DNA from: Martinezella rhizogenes
GTDB lineage: Bacteria > Pseudomonadota > Alphaproteobacteria > Rhizobiales > Rhizobiaceae
Assembly (NCBI RefSeq): GCF_000799715.1
Contig: NZ_JUHG01000004.1
Coordinates: 21,476-85,475, forward strand
Direction: 5' to 3'
Length of the DNA stretch: 64,000 bases
In this document: piece by piece, positions 10,605 through 22,601 of the stretch
How positions within the stretch are numbered: position 1 is the first letter of the stretch
Layout: each line of letters opens with the position of its first letter
Notes under the pieces: model-generated
What the model saw: only the letters and a program-made list of their open reading frames with translations
What the model was told of the DNA's origin: nothing
Databases searched by the model: none
Translations under genes and position numbers: made by a program

Positions 10605-10657
10605 ACCGCGGCTCTGCCGCCTCCACAAAGACAGACGTTTTAGAAAAGGTCATCGAC

Positions 10658-11884
10658 ATGAGACGGGTTGTTGTCACGGGTCTGGGTATCGTTTCATCCA
10701 TTGGGAACGATGCGCGGGAAGTTACGGCGTCGTTGCGCGAAGCCAAGTCAGGTATCTCGTTTTCGAACGATTTCGCCGAGCATGGTTTCAAGTGCCAGGT
10801 CTGGGGCTCGCCCAAGATCGACACGACCGATCTGGTGGATCGCCGCGCCATGCGCTTCCTGTCGCAGGGCGGTGCCTGGAACCATGTCGCCATGAAGCAG
10901 GCGATCGCCGATAGCGGCCTCGAAGAGAGCGACATCAGCAACAACGAGCGCACGGGCATCATCATGGGCTCGGGCGGCCCCTCGACCCGCACGCTGATCG
11001 AAGCCGCCGACATTACCCGCAAGAACAACAGCCCGAAGCGCGTCGGCCCCTTTGCCGTGCCGAAGGCGATGTCGTCGACGGCCTCGGCGACGCTCGCCAC
11101 CTGGTTCAAGATCTACGGCGTCAATTACTCTATCTCGTCCGCCTGCTCGACCTCGGCGCATTGCATCGGCAACGCCGCCGAAATGATCCAGTGGGGCAAG
11201 CAGGACGTGATGTTCGCCGGCGGCCACGAGGATCTCGACTGGACCATGTCGAACCTGTTCGACGCCATGGGCGCCATGTCCTCCAAGTTCAACGAGGATC
11301 ACCCGGAAACCGCCTCGCGCGCCTATGACGTCAGCCGTGACGGCTTCGTCATCGCCGGCGGCGCCGGCGTGCTGGTGCTCGAGGAACTGGAGCACGCCAA
11401 GGCGCGGGGCGCCAAGATCTATGCCGAAATCGTCGGCTACGGCGCCACCTCCGACGGCTACGACATGGTTGCTCCGTCGGGCGAGGGTGCGGTGCGGTGC
11501 ATGCGCCAGGCGCTCGCCACCGTGAAGGGCGATATCGACTACATCAACACCCACGGCACTTCGACGCCGGTCGGCGACAGCAAGGAAATCGGCGCTATCC
11601 GCGAGGTTTTCGGCAACAAGATCCCGCCGATCCAGTCGACCAAGTCGCTGACGGGCCATTCGCTGGGTGCTGCCGGCGTACAGGAATCGATCTATTCGAT
11701 CCTGATGATGCAGGAGCGCTTCATCGGCGAAAGCGCCCATATCACTGAACTCGACCCGGAATTCGAAGGCGTGCCGGTCGTGCGCAAGCGCATCGACGAT
11801 GCCAAGATCGACATCGCCCTCTCCAATTCCTTCGGTTTCGGCGGCACCAATGCCACGCTCGTGTTCCAGCGCTACAACGGATAA
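10658..11884 (+). CDS. fabB: 3-oxoacyl-ACP synthase I
   Basis: Condenses malonyl-ACP with acyl-ACP, including cis-3-decenoyl-ACP from FabA, so it elongates unsaturated chains. The 408-residue thiolase fold has the nucleophile Cys163 in [12 protein letters not shown] and the two catalytic histidines in [11 protein letters not shown] and TGHSLGAAG. The glycine-rich C-terminus [14 protein letters not shown] is intact. The start ATG at 10658 gives [16 protein letters not shown], the standard N-terminus. fabI follows after 4 bases. Confidence 0.97.
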   Translation: MRRVVVTGLGIVSSIGNDAREVTASLREAKSGISFSNDFAEHGFKCQVWGSPKIDTTDLVDRRAMRFLSQGGAWNHVAMKQAIADSGLEESDISNNERTGIIMGSGGPSTRTLIEAADITRKNNSPKRVGPFAVPKAMSSTASATLATWFKIYGVNYSISSACSTSAHCIGNAAEMIQWGKQDVMFAGGHEDLDWTMSNLFDAMGAMSSKFNEDHPETASRAYDVSRDGFVIAGGAGVLVLEELEHAKARGAKIYAEIVGYGATSDGYDMVAPSGEGAVRCMRQALATVKGDIDYINTHGTSTPVGDSKEIGAIREVFGNKIPPIQSTKSLTGHSLGAAGVQESIYSILMMQERFIGESAHITELDPEFEGVPVVRKRIDDAKIDIALSNSFGFGGTNATLVFQRYNG

Positions 11885-11888
11885 AGCA

Positions 11889-12695
11889 ATGACGGGTTTC
11901 ATGCAGGGTAAGCGCGGCCTCATCATGGGCGTTGCAAACAATCATTCCATTGCCTGGGGCATTTCGAAGGCGCTGGCTGCCGAAGGCGCGGAACTGGCGT
12001 TCACCTTCCAGGGCGAAGCGCTCGGCAAGCGCGTCAAGCCGCTCGCGGCCGAAGTCGGTTCGGATTTCCTCTTGCCCTGCGACGTCGAGGACCTCTCCTC
12101 CGTCGACGCCGTGTTCGAGGAGATCAAGGCGCGCTGGGGCAAGCTGGATTTCATCGTCCACGCCATTGGCTTTTCCGACAAGAGCGAGCTGAAGGGCCTC
12201 TACGCCAACACCACGCGCGACAATTTCACCCGCACGATGGTGATTTCCTGCTTCTCCTTCACCGAGATCGCCAAGCGCGCCGCCGAGCTGATGACAGAAG
12301 GCGGCAGCATGCTGACGCTGACCTATAACGGCTCGACGCGGGTCATCCCGAACTACAACGTCATGGGCGTTGCCAAGGCGGCTCTGGAAGCCTCCGTGCG
12401 CTATCTCGCCGCCGATTACGGCCCGCGCGGCATCCGCGTCAACGCCATCTCCGCCGGCCCGATCCGCACGCTCGCCGGCGCCGGCATTTCCGACGCCCGC
12501 GCCATCCTGTCGTGGAACCAGCGCAACGCGCCGCTGCGCCGGTCGGTCACCATCGACCAGGTCGGCTCCTCGTCGCTCTATCTCCTGTCCGACCTGTCGG
12601 CAGGCGTCACCGGTGAAATCCACTTCGTCGATGCCGGCTACAACATCACCTCGATGCCGACGCTGGAGGTATTGGCCAGCGCTGATACCGAGTAA
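11889..12695 (+). CDS. fabI: Enoyl-ACP reductase (NADH type)
   Basis: Catalyses the last reductive step of each fatty-acid elongation cycle. A 268-residue atypical short-chain dehydrogenase with the FabI-specific nucleotide motif GVANNHSIAWGI (residues 14-25) and catalytic Tyr156-x6-Lys163 in NYNVMGVAK, identical in position to E. coli FabI. The C-terminus contains DLSAGVTGEIHFVDAGYNI. The start ATG at 11889 lies 4 bases after the fabB stop; a second ATG 12 bases later is possible. It is third in the fabABI operon. Confidence 0.96.
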   Translation: MTGFMQGKRGLIMGVANNHSIAWGISKALAAEGAELAFTFQGEALGKRVKPLAAEVGSDFLLPCDVEDLSSVDAVFEEIKARWGKLDFIVHAIGFSDKSELKGLYANTTRDNFTRTMVISCFSFTEIAKRAAELMTEGGSMLTLTYNGSTRVIPNYNVMGVAKAALEASVRYLAADYGPRGIRVNAISAGPIRTLAGAGISDARAILSWNQRNAPLRRSVTIDQVGSSSLYLLSDLSAGVTGEIHFVDAGYNITSMPTLEVLASADTE

Positions 12696-12707
12696 ATCGC
12701 AATTGGA

Positions 12708-12738
12708 TACCCCTCGCGGCCAGGTGCCGCGAGGGGTA
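12708..12738 (+). terminator. Terminator of the fabABI operon
   Basis: A 13-bp perfect stem TACCCCTCGCGGC / GCCGCGAGGGGTA with loop CAGGT, 12 bases after the fabI stop. The following ATCTTCTT is only moderately T-rich. Confidence 0.75.
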
Positions 12739-12769
12739 ATCTTCTTGGATGATCCCGCCGGGCTTCCCG

Positions 12770-13339
12770 ATGACGTTCACGAACGCCGTACCCTTCGCAT
12801 CCACCGAACGTCTCATCCTTCGCGGCTTCATGCCCGAGGATTTCGAGGCCTATAGCGCCTATCGTTCCCTGCCTGACATCTATCGTTTCCTCTACCGCGA
12901 CCCGCCGTCGGCACAGGTGATGCGGGAGCGTTTCGACGCCAGCCTGAATTCGTGTCTCTCGGACGATGGCAGCTCCTTGCGCTGGGCGGTCATTCGGCGG
13001 GAGGATGGTGCCCTGCTGGGTGATGTCAGCCTGAAACTCGCCAGCAAGGCCGCGCTGCAAGCCGAGGTCGGCTATATCTTCAATCCGGCCTATGCCGGCA
13101 AAGGCTATGCGACCGAGGCGGTGCGAGCGGTCATCGATCTGAGCTTCAGCACTTTCGGCCTGCACCGGATTTTCGCACGGCTGGATGCGCAAAACACCGG
13201 CTCCGTCGGTGTCGTCGAACGGCTGGGCCTGCGCCGGGAGGCGCATCTGATCGAGAACGACCGCTTCAACGGTGTTTGGGGTGATGAGTATATCTATGCG
13301 GTTCTGAGCCGCGAATGGGCGGATGGAGCGGGCACGTAG
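12770..13339 (+). CDS. GNAT-family N-acetyltransferase (RimJ/RimL type)
   Basis: A 189-residue acetyltransferase of the Acetyltransf_3 type: STERLILRGFMPEDFEAY at the start, the acetyl-CoA loop NPAYAGKGYATEAVRAVID (R/Q-x-x-G-x-G/A equivalent) and the typical end NTGSVGVVERLGLRREAH. The substrate cannot be told from sequence; relatives modify protein N-termini, antibiotics or polyamines. Two in-frame ATGs compete (12749 and 12770). I chose the second because it begins close to the conserved first strand; neither has a strong ribosome site. Confidence 0.85.
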   Translation: MTFTNAVPFASTERLILRGFMPEDFEAYSAYRSLPDIYRFLYRDPPSAQVMRERFDASLNSCLSDDGSSLRWAVIRREDGALLGDVSLKLASKAALQAEVGYIFNPAYAGKGYATEAVRAVIDLSFSTFGLHRIFARLDAQNTGSVGVVERLGLRREAHLIENDRFNGVWGDEYIYAVLSREWADGAGT

Positions 13340-13555
13340 CGGGCTTTCGCTCGGGGTAGCCCGGTCCCATGCAGCAAGACATCAGCGGCACTTTTCAGAC
13401 TGGTGGACTTCCGTGCTTGTTCAAAGGCAATTCAATGGGGCGGTCTGGCAGTTTGCCGACGTTATTTCTGTAACGCGTCCGCACTCTTCCCGGCGAGGCA
13501 ATGACTCTGTAAAGTGGCCGAACCTGTGCCAGACCATCCAACCCGGAGGCTCCGC

Positions 13556-14137
13556 ATGGCCGAGGTCTTGTTGTTCCACCACGCACAGGGGCTGACCCCG
13601 GGTGTGCGCGCCTTCGCCGACGACTTGCGGGCCACCGGTCACATCGTGCACACACCGGACCTGTTCGACGGACGCACGTTCCGGAGCATCGATGAGGGTC
13701 TCGCCTATATCGGTGAGATCGGATTCGACGACATGCGGGAGCGGGGCGTCCGCTTCGCCGACGAACTACCTCCCGAGATCGTCTACGCCGGGTTCTCGTT
13801 CGGTGTGCTGCCGGCGCAGAAGCTGGCACAGACCCGGCCTGGAGCCCGCGGAGCCTTGCTCTTCTACTCTTGCCTGCCGATCAGGGGCGAGTGGGCCTTC
13901 GGACCTTGGCCGGACGGCGTCGCGGTCCAGATTCACGGTATGGACAACGACCCAATCTTCGTCGGCGAGGGCGACATCGACGCCGCCCGCCAGATCGTGG
14001 AGAGGGTCGAGGACGCGGAGCTTTTCCTGTACCCCGGCGATCAGCACTACTTCGCCGACAGCTCGCTCTCGTCATATGACGCCGATGCAACCGCGCTACT
14101 CACCATCCGAGTGCTTGAGTTCCTGGATCGCGTTTGA
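13556..14137 (+). CDS. Dienelactone-hydrolase-like alpha/beta hydrolase, probably acquired
   Basis: 193 residues of the dienelactone hydrolase fold: AEVLLFHHAQGLTPGVRAFA at the start, nucleophile elbow YAGFSFGVLPAQ, Asp in HGMDNDP, His in YPGDQHYFAD. The elbow has Ser where classical dienelactone hydrolases have Cys. The ATG at 13556 follows GGAGG by 6 bases, a near-ideal site. Codon use differs from the neighbours: glutamate is GAG about 11 times and GAA once, and phenylalanine is almost all TTC. Similar proteins are common in Actinobacteria as I recall, so transfer is likely but unproven. The substrate is unknown. Confidence 0.85.
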   Translation: MAEVLLFHHAQGLTPGVRAFADDLRATGHIVHTPDLFDGRTFRSIDEGLAYIGEIGFDDMRERGVRFADELPPEIVYAGFSFGVLPAQKLAQTRPGARGALLFYSCLPIRGEWAFGPWPDGVAVQIHGMDNDPIFVGEGDIDAARQIVERVEDAELFLYPGDQHYFADSSLSSYDADATALLTIRVLEFLDRV

Positions 14138-14391
14138 TCCATGCCGGCGTTTTGGCTTGAGCTCAGGCTCGAAAGGTGATCCCGCAACAGCGCTTACAGT
14201 TTCTCAGCGGCTTCGGGCGCACCAATATCGCGAAGCGCCCATATGCACTTTCGAGCAAAGGTCGAGCTGTTATTGTGGTGAACCGACTCTGGCTCATGCC
14301 GAGGATCGGCACCAAATCGAATGATGAAGCCACGCTCCGAAATCTTGTCGAGCATAGGGTCTATCACCGGATTTGACGTCCGATCCGCCGC
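14138..14391. other. Intergenic stretch beside the foreign-looking hydrolase
   Basis: 254 bases, less GC-rich than the surroundings. No gene with a ribosome site, tRNA or clear inverted repeat is seen. It could be residual imported DNA together with the hydrolase and the 216-base stretch before it, but I found no attachment site or transposase remnant. Confidence 0.3.
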
Positions 14392-15408
14392 TTACTTCTT
14401 CGCCCACAGCACCTTGAAGCGCGCATTGCGGCAGGTTTCGCCGCTTTCCTTGAAGTTTTCCGCCAGCACCGGCTCGTAGGGCAGGCCGCGATTGGCGACC
14501 AGCATCAGGCGGCCGCCGTTGCGGAGCGCCGAGGATGCGGTCTTGATCATCGCCTGGCCAAGCGAAGGCTCGGCGGCGTGGCCTTCATGGAAGGGCGGGT
14601 TCATGATCACCAGGTCGTACTTGTCCTTGACCGGCTCGCCGGCCAGATCGTGCCAGAAGAAGCGCTGGGCGACCTTCGGGCAGTTTGCGAGGAGATTGGC
14701 CCGGGCAGCCTCTAGCGCGTCGTAGTGGGCCTCGTAGAGGTCGATACGCGCGATCCGAGGCGACTTGGTCGCCAGCTCCACCGAGAGATAGCCCCAGCCG
14801 GCGCCGAAATCGGCGGCATCGCCGGAGAAATCGGTCGGCAGGCGTGAGGCAAGCAGTTCGGAGCCGGCGTCGATGCGGTCATGCGAGAACATGCCCGCCG
14901 TCGCGGTAAAGCGGCCGTCGACGCGCGTGGCGGGCTTCACCAGCTGCGCGGCCGGCGCGCCGATATCGGCCGGGCGGCCGAACCAGAAGGCAACGCCGTG
15001 ATATTTCGGCATGTATTCGACACTGAGGCCGAAGCCTTCGACGCGCTTGCGCAGCGGCTGGATGCCGTCTTCCTTGGCGCCGGCAACGACGATCAGCCCG
15101 CCCACCTTCACGCGCGAAAGGGCCGTGGCGATAGAGGCTTCGTTCTCGCCCTTGTGCTTGGTGCAGAGCACCAGCGCGCCGTCATAATCCTCGCCCTCGA
15201 TCTCCGGCGTCACGTTGACCCGCTGAGCCTGTAGCTGGCGGTAGAAGGGCCTGAAACCCTGGACGGCGGAAAGCTCGGCGGCAAAGTCGGCCGGCAGGGA
15301 AAAGCCCGCTTCCGCGCCGAGAAACAGGATGCGCTCGCCTTCGCCGGGCGTGGCGACAGTGCCGGAGGCAAAAGGATGGAACAGGGTCTTCAAGGCGTCG
15401 CGGCTCAT
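14392..15408 (-). CDS. RsmC-type class I SAM-dependent methyltransferase
   Basis: 338 residues with the two-domain layout of RsmC/RlmG: a degenerate N-terminal methyltransferase-like half, then a C-terminal catalytic Rossmann domain with SAM motif DFGAGWGYLS and target-base motif MNPPFHEG. The family makes N2-methylguanosine in rRNA (RsmC: 16S G1207). Which guanine is modified here is not certain. The ATG at 15408 gives a complete N-terminus. It lies downstream of pnp on the same strand but is separated from it by pnp's own gene direction: this gene is read after the pnp terminator at 15437-15467. Confidence 0.85.
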   Translation of the reverse strand: MSRDALKTLFHPFASGTVATPGEGERILFLGAEAGFSLPADFAAELSAVQGFRPFYRQLQAQRVNVTPEIEGEDYDGALVLCTKHKGENEASIATALSRVKVGGLIVVAGAKEDGIQPLRKRVEGFGLSVEYMPKYHGVAFWFGRPADIGAPAAQLVKPATRVDGRFTATAGMFSHDRIDAGSELLASRLPTDFSGDAADFGAGWGYLSVELATKSPRIARIDLYEAHYDALEAARANLLANCPKVAQRFFWHDLAGEPVKDKYDLVIMNPPFHEGHAAEPSLGQAMIKTASSALRNGGRLMLVANRGLPYEPVLAENFKESGETCRNARFKVLWAKK

Positions 15409-15436
15409 GGGCGTGATCTCGTGCGGTCAGCGGATA

Positions 15437-15467
15437 GAAAAAGGGCGCGGAAACGAATCCCGCGCCC
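15437..15467 (-). terminator. Rho-independent terminator of pnp
   Basis: An 8-bp GC stem GGGCGCGG / CCGCGCCC with a 9-base loop, followed on the minus strand by a T tract (A tract at 15438-15442). It lies 24 bases past the pnp stop. Confidence 0.8.
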
Positions 15468-15490
15468 CGGAACTTAAGTGAAGGCGCAGC

Positions 15491-17623
<2,133 letters not shown>

Positions 17624-17844
17624 ATCTTATCCTTGCGTGATGCGGGAAAAGGCGCCGTCGCCGGGGTCGGCAAGGCGCATCTTCAACCGCACGAATGTGA
17701 CGCATCACGGGCAAGACAACGAGAGGCTTTCAAGGGTCGGCCGAAACCTGCGGCTTCGGCTGAAAGCATCCGGCAATCCTGCCCCATGACAGGTCAACGG
17801 TTGTTGTTGGCAGCACCGGCCCATCCGGGCTGCCGGGTCTGTTT

Positions 17845-17872
17845 TATCTAGCGCAAATGGAGCGCACCGCAA
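17845..17872 (-). promoter_or_regulatory. Possible pnp promoter
   Basis: On the minus strand TTGCGG, a 16-base spacer and TAGATA resemble a housekeeping promoter about 220 bases before the pnp start. The rest of the 381-base pnp-rpsO gap holds a long leader, a palindrome (17893-17935) and the rpsO terminator. No gene is seen in it. Confidence 0.35.
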
Positions 17873-17892
17873 AAACAGGTCTTCAATTGTAC

Positions 17893-17935
17893 CATGATCT
17901 CGTTCGAAAGCTGCTTCGCATCCTTCGAGATCATG
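17893..17935. repeat. Rhizobial-type intergenic palindrome
   Basis: 10-bp perfect arms CATGATCTCG / CGAGATCATG around a 23-base centre that is itself partly symmetric (core TGCG-AGC-G-TTTC on the minus strand). The element at 37804-37847 shares this core with different arms. Confidence 0.6.
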
Positions 17936-17965
17936 TTCGGGCGGAGCACATATGCCCCAAAAGTA

Positions 17966-17997
17966 TCCGGCGGACGTTCAGGTGAACGCCCGCCGGA
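17966..17997 (-). terminator. Terminator of rpsO
   Basis: 14-base arms TCCGGCGGACGTTC / GAACGCCCGCCGGA with one A:C mismatch, starting just past the rpsO stop, followed on the minus strand by ACTTTT. Confidence 0.7.
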
Positions 17998-18004
17998 AAA
18001 TTCA

Positions 18005-18274
18005 TTAGCGACGGATGCCGAGGCTCGCGATCAGCTTGGTATAGCGGCCTTCATTCTTCTTCTTGAGATAATCAAGAAGCGAACGGCGGCTGGAGACCAT
18101 GGTCAGAAGGCCACGACGGGAGTGGTTGTCCTTCTTGTGGTCCTTGAAATGGCCCGTGAGGTTGTTGATGCGCTCGGTCAGGATAGCAACCTGGACTTCC
18201 GGAGAACCGGTATCGCCTTCGACGGTAGCGTATTCCTTGATCAGCGCAGCTTTGCGCTCAGCAGTAATCGACAT
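18005..18274 (-). CDS. rpsO: 30S ribosomal protein S15
   Basis: An 89-residue primary 16S rRNA-binding protein of the 30S platform. The sequence is complete and typical: [56 protein letters not shown]. The start is ATG at 18274 ([15 protein letters not shown]), with AAAGGACC upstream; the frame is open for another 60 codons upstream but there has no S15 similarity. It lies between truB and pnp in the conserved order. Confidence 0.98.
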   Translation of the reverse strand: MSITAERKAALIKEYATVEGDTGSPEVQVAILTERINNLTGHFKDHKKDNHSRRGLLTMVSSRRSLLDYLKKKNEGRYTKLIASLGIRR

Positions 18275-18396
18275 CGGATGGTCCTTTCTATGAGGAGGAA
18301 ATAAGTCGCCAAACGCCGGGATGTCGTCCAGCATTGGCCGCGAATGCAATCGAGCAGGCCCGATGCTGGCGCTGCCTATAGACCATTTGGGGTGCA

Positions 18397-18427
18397 AAGG
18401 GAAGAGGCGTTCGGGAACGCCTCTTCC
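18397..18427 (-). terminator. Terminator of the rimP-to-truB operon
   Basis: A 13-bp perfect hairpin GGAAGAGGCGTTC / GAACGCCTCTTCC lies 20 bases beyond the truB stop, followed on the minus strand by CTTTGC. It separates truB from rpsO. Confidence 0.7.
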
Positions 18428-18446
18428 GCAGCCCTTTGAGGGCGTT

Positions 18447-19379
18447 TCAGCCAAAAACCCGCTTCGGGCGGAACTCGCCTTCGCCGATTTCGCCGATGGC
18501 GATCAGCTTGCCGCGCGCCGTGGCATAGGCCTCGGTTTCGGCAACCGGCGCGTCGCGGCCGCGCACGAGAATGGGATTGCCCATCTTCAGGCGATGCGCC
18601 TGGTCGTCGTTGATGACGAGATGCGGCAGGGATGACAGCGCCTCGGCCGTATCGATCAGCAGCGCGTCGAGGGCGGCGAGCCGCTCATCCGCGTCCTCGA
18701 TGTCCTCAAGCGCGACGAGATCGGCGAGCGGCACCATGGCCTCCTCGGCGAAGGGAGCGACGAAGCTGCGCCGCAGGCCGGAAATATGGCCGTAGCAGCC
18801 GAGATCGCGGCCGAAATCGCGGGCAAGCGCCCGGACATAGGTGCCCTTGCCGCATTCCACTTCAAAATGCGCCGTGTTGGCATCCGGGCAGGCAAGCAGC
18901 GTCAGGCGAAAAATCTCGACTTCGCGCGACGGGATTTCGACCGTTTCGCCTTCGCGGGCGAGATCGTAGGCACGCTCGCCGGCGATCTTGATCGCTGAAA
19001 ACTGCGGCGGGATCTGGTTGATGACACCGGTGTAGTTTGGCAGCAGCGCGCGGATATCGTCTTCGCCCGGACGCTTGTCCGAGCTTTGCGTCACTTCGCC
19101 TTCGAGGTCATCCGTGGCGCGTTCCTCGCCCCAGCTGACGGTGAACTCGTATATCTTGCGGCCATCCATGACGTAGGGAACGGTCTTGGTGGCGTCGCCG
19201 AGCGCGATCGGCAGCATGCCGGAGGCAAGCGGATCGAGCGTGCCGGCATGGCCCGCCTTCTGCGCCTTGAACAGCCATTTGATCTTGGAAACGGCCTCGG
19301 TCGAGCCGAAATCAACCGGCTTGTCGAGGATCAGCCAGCCCGAAATCGGACGGCCCTTGGGCTTGCGTGGTTTGGACAT
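18447..19379 (-). CDS. truB: tRNA pseudouridine-55 synthase
   Basis: Isomerises U55 in the T loop of tRNAs. 310 residues. The catalytic Asp49 lies in [15 protein letters not shown]. Further TruB motifs: [39 protein letters not shown] and [16 protein letters not shown], followed by a PUA-like C-terminus. It starts 12 bases after rbfA ends, so it belongs to the rimP-nusA-ylxR-infB-rbfA-truB operon. Confidence 0.97.
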   Translation of the reverse strand: MSKPRKPKGRPISGWLILDKPVDFGSTEAVSKIKWLFKAQKAGHAGTLDPLASGMLPIALGDATKTVPYVMDGRKIYEFTVSWGEERATDDLEGEVTQSSDKRPGEDDIRALLPNYTGVINQIPPQFSAIKIAGERAYDLAREGETVEIPSREVEIFRLTLLACPDANTAHFEVECGKGTYVRALARDFGRDLGCYGHISGLRRSFVAPFAEEAMVPLADLVALEDIEDADERLAALDALLIDTAEALSSLPHLVINDDQAHRLKMGNPILVRGRDAPVAETEAYATARGKLIAIGEIGEGEFRPKRVFG

Positions 19380-19391
19380 TGGCTGTCTCTG

Positions 19392-19811
19392 TTATCGGTT
19401 TTCGTCGGTATCGGTGTCGTCGTTCTTGAGATCGCGCTGGACCTCCGGCGAACGCAGCAGCGCATCGATCTTCTTGTAGTTGTCGAAGCTGGTATCGTCT
19501 TTGAAGCGGATTTCCGGCATGAATTTCATCTGCCGAAGATGCTGCCCGAGGCGGCCGCGAATATATTTGCTGTGACGATTGAGTGTATCGATGATGATGT
19601 CGTGATCCGCAACGCCAAGCGGCGTCACAAACGCGGTTGCGACCTTCAGATCCGGCGACATGCGCACTTCGGAGATGGAGATCACGGTGCGCTCGAGCAG
19701 GTCGTCGCGCACTTCACCGCGCTGCAGGACCTGCGTGATCGCCGCGCGCACTTGTTCACCGACGCGAAGCATACGCTGCGAAGGCGCGGAAAAAGTTGGT
19801 CGTGTTGCCAT
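19392..19811 (-). CDS. rbfA: 30S ribosome-binding factor A
   Basis: Binds the immature 30S subunit near helix 1 of 16S rRNA and assists late maturation and cold adaptation. 139 residues, KH-like fold: [20 protein letters not shown], the region [19 protein letters not shown] and [25 protein letters not shown]. The extra C-terminal tail ends in an acidic [10 protein letters not shown]. The ATG at 19811 ([14 protein letters not shown]) is the usual start; the frame is open 19 codons further up. Confidence 0.96.
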   Translation of the reverse strand: MATRPTFSAPSQRMLRVGEQVRAAITQVLQRGEVRDDLLERTVISISEVRMSPDLKVATAFVTPLGVADHDIIIDTLNRHSKYIRGRLGQHLRQMKFMPEIRFKDDTSFDNYKKIDALLRSPEVQRDLKNDDTDTDENR

Positions 19812-19886
19812 TTGCTTTGGTCCCAAAAGGTTCGGGCGCCGGACTGCATGTTCCGGCGCCCGTTCCATTGTTTCAACTTCGCGCTT

Positions 19887-22601
19887 TTACAGCGTGCGGG
19901 TGATGTGCTCGACGCGGAAGCATTCGATCGTATCGCCGGCGCGGATGTCTTCGTAGTTCTCGAAGGCCATACCGCATTCCTGGCCGACGTTGACTTCCGA
20001 GACTTCGTCCTTGAAGCGCTTGAGTGTCTTGAGCTTGCCTTCGTGGATGACGACATTGTCGCGCACCAGGCGGACGCCGACGCCACGTTCGACCTTGCCT
20101 TCGGTGACGCGGCAACCCGCGACCTTGCCGACCTTCGTGATGTTGAACACCTCGAGGATTTCTGCGTTGCCGAGGAAGGTTTCGCGACGTTCCGGAGAGA
20201 GCAGGCCCGACATCGCTGCCTTCACGTCATCCACCAGATCGTAGATGATGTTGTAGTAGCGGATTTCGATGCCTTCGCGCTCGGCGAGCGTACGAGCCTG
20301 CGAGTTGGCGCGGACGTTGAAGCCGATGATCGCCGCGTCGGATGCTCCGGCCAGCGAGATATCGGATTCGGTGACACCGCCGACGCCGGAATGCACGATG
20401 CGAGCACGAACCTCGTCGGTGCCGAGCTTCTCCAGCGCGCCGGCAATGGCTTCGATCGAGCCCTGCACGTCGCCCTTGATGACCAGCGGGAATTCCTTGG
20501 TGCCCGTGTTCTGCAGCGTCATCATCATCTGTTCCAGCGAACCGCGCTGGACGGACTGACGGGCAGCCGCCTTGTCGCGGGTCAGGCGCTGACGATACTC
20601 CGAGATTTCACGAGCACGGCTTTCGCTCTCAACGACGGCGAACTTGTCGCCGGCCAGCGGTGCACCCGAAAGGCCGAGGACCTCGACCGGAGTGGCCGGA
20701 CCGGCTTCCTTCACATGTTCGCCCTTGTCATTGACCAGAGCGCGCACGCGGCCCCACTGATCGCCAGCAACGACGATCTGGCCCGGGCGCAACGTGCCCT
20801 TCTGGATGAGGACGGTGGCAACGGAGCCACGACCACGATCGAGCTGGGCTTCGATGACGGTGCCCTCGGCCGTGCGGTTCGGATTGGCCTTGAGATCAAG
20901 GATTTCCGCCTGCAACAGGATGGCTTCGAGCAGCTTGTCGAGGTTGGTGCGGTTCTTCGCGGACACTTCCACGTCGAGCACTTCACCGCCCATGGTTTCG
21001 ACGAAGACTTCGTGCTGCAGCAGCTGGTTGCGAACCTTCTGCGGATCGGCGGACGGCTTGTCGACCTTGTTGATCGCAACGATGATCGGAACGCCGGCAG
21101 CCTTCGCATGGTTGATCGATTCGATCGTCTGCGGCATCACGCTGTCGTCGGCCGCAACCACCAGAATGGCGATATCGGTCGCCTGGGCGCCACGGGCACG
21201 CATCGCCGTGAAGGCGGCGTGGCCCGGGGTGTCGATGAAGGTGATCTTGTGACCGTTCTGCTCGACCTGGTAGGCGCCGATATGCTGAGTAATGCCACCG
21301 GCTTCGCCGGCCACCACATTGGCGTGGCGGATGGCGTCGAGCAGCGAGGTCTTGCCGTGGTCGACGTGACCCATGATGGTGACGACGGGCGGACGGGAAA
21401 CCAGTTCGCCGTCTTCGTCGCCAACATTGAAGATGCCAAGTTCGACGTCGGATTCCGAAACGCGCTTGACCGTGTGGCCGAATTCAGCGGCGATGAGTTC
21501 TGCCAGATCGGCGTCGATGACGTCGCCCGGCTTCATCATCTGGCCTTCCTTCATCAGGAACTTGATGACGTCGACGGCACGTTCGGACATGCGCTGCGAC
21601 AGTTCCTGGATGGTGATGGTTTCCGGCAGCACGACTTCACGCGTGATCTTCTCGCGCGTTTCCTGCATCTGGCTGCGGCGGAACTTTTCCTGGCGGCGGC
21701 GCATGGCCGACAGCGAGCGACCACGGGCGCTGCCGTCTTCGTCGACATTGGCGGTCGTGACCGTCAGCTTGCCACGGCGGCGCTCTTCGTCCGTCTTCGG
21801 ACGAGTGGTGACCGGCTTTGCCGGTTCCGGACGCACGACCTTGCCGCGAGCGGGGGCACCGCCGCGCGGCGGACCGCGATCGGTTTCTTCTTCATTGACC
21901 CGGCGGCGATTGGCCGGTGCCTCAGCGGCGGGAGCGCCTGGGCGCGCAGGCTGCGGAGCAGCATCCGGACGACGGGCTACGACCGGAGCCGCCTGGGTTG
22001 CGGGCTGCGCTGCTTCCACCGGCGCAGGTGCTTCGACCTTGGGTTCGAGGGCGCGAGCGGCCTCTTCCTCGGCGCGACGGGCGGCTTCAGCCTGCTCGAC
22101 GATACGGCGGGCGGCGTCTTCCTCGGCGCGGCGGGCTTCGTCCTCGGCGCGACGAACCGCATCGGCGGCATCACGGATCTGGGCTTCTGCGAGCGCGCGG
22201 CGGCGCGCATCCATTTCGCCAGCCGACAGATGGTTCAGAACCACTGGTCGCGACGAACGTTCCTGCTGCGGGCGCGGTTGGTTGTTCTGGTTGGATTGCG
22301 GCGGCCGCTGCTGCTGCTGGCCACCCGGCTGATGAATGCGCGGAGCCGGCTGCGGCGGGCGCGGCGGCTGCGGCGTCGGTTCCGCGACGCGGGTCACGGA
22401 TGGCGCCGCGGCAGCTGCCGTCGTCGGCTTTTCGTCTTCTGGGCGTAGCGGACGGCGCTTGCGGGTCTCAACCACGACCGCCTTGGTGCGACCGCGGCCC
22501 ATATCCTGGCGCACGGTGCCCTGGTTCACGCCTGAAGGCTTCAAGGTGAGGGTCTTCTTACCCGATGCACTCAGCGTCTTGTCGTCTTGATTGTCGGTCA
22601 T
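19887..22601 (-). CDS. infB: Translation initiation factor IF-2
   Basis: GTPase that places initiator fMet-tRNA on the 30S subunit. 904 residues: a long, low-complexity N-terminal region rich in Ala, Arg, Pro and Glu (residues about 1-320, with coiled-coil-like [20 protein letters not shown]) and an IF2_N module, then the G domain with G1 [10 protein letters not shown]3 DTPGHAAF, G4 NKVDK and the C-terminal fMet-binding domains ending [12 protein letters not shown]. The start ATG is at 22601. A 1120-codon open frame on the opposite strand is a shadow. Confidence 0.97.
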   Translation of the reverse strand: MTDNQDDKTLSASGKKTLTLKPSGVNQGTVRQDMGRGRTKAVVVETRKRRPLRPEDEKPTTAAAAAPSVTRVAEPTPQPPRPPQPAPRIHQPGGQQQQRPPQSNQNNQPRPQQERSSRPVVLNHLSAGEMDARRRALAEAQIRDAADAVRRAEDEARRAEEDAARRIVEQAEAARRAEEEAARALEPKVEAPAPVEAAQPATQAAPVVARRPDAAPQPARPGAPAAEAPANRRRVNEEETDRGPPRGGAPARGKVVRPEPAKPVTTRPKTDEERRRGKLTVTTANVDEDGSARGRSLSAMRRRQEKFRRSQMQETREKITREVVLPETITIQELSQRMSERAVDVIKFLMKEGQMMKPGDVIDADLAELIAAEFGHTVKRVSESDVELGIFNVGDEDGELVSRPPVVTIMGHVDHGKTSLLDAIRHANVVAGEAGGITQHIGAYQVEQNGHKITFIDTPGHAAFTAMRARGAQATDIAILVVAADDSVMPQTIESINHAKAAGVPIIVAINKVDKPSADPQKVRNQLLQHEVFVETMGGEVLDVEVSAKNRTNLDKLLEAILLQAEILDLKANPNRTAEGTVIEAQLDRGRGSVATVLIQKGTLRPGQIVVAGDQWGRVRALVNDKGEHVKEAGPATPVEVLGLSGAPLAGDKFAVVESESRAREISEYRQRLTRDKAAARQSVQRGSLEQMMMTLQNTGTKEFPLVIKGDVQGSIEAIAGALEKLGTDEVRARIVHSGVGGVTESDISLAGASDAAIIGFNVRANSQARTLAEREGIEIRYYNIIYDLVDDVKAAMSGLLSPERRETFLGNAEILEVFNITKVGKVAGCRVTEGKVERGVGVRLVRDNVVIHEGKLKTLKRFKDEVSEVNVGQECGMAFENYEDIRAGDTIECFRVEHITRTL

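Noticed and set aside
14176..14376. 66-codon frame after the foreign-looking hydrolase
   Set aside because: No ribosome site and no similarity I can recognise; probably chance.
19086..22448. 1120-codon open frame on the plus strand opposite infB
   Set aside because: It is the mirror of a high-GC, low-complexity gene. It has no ribosome site and no recognisable domain, while IF-2 on the other strand has all G motifs.
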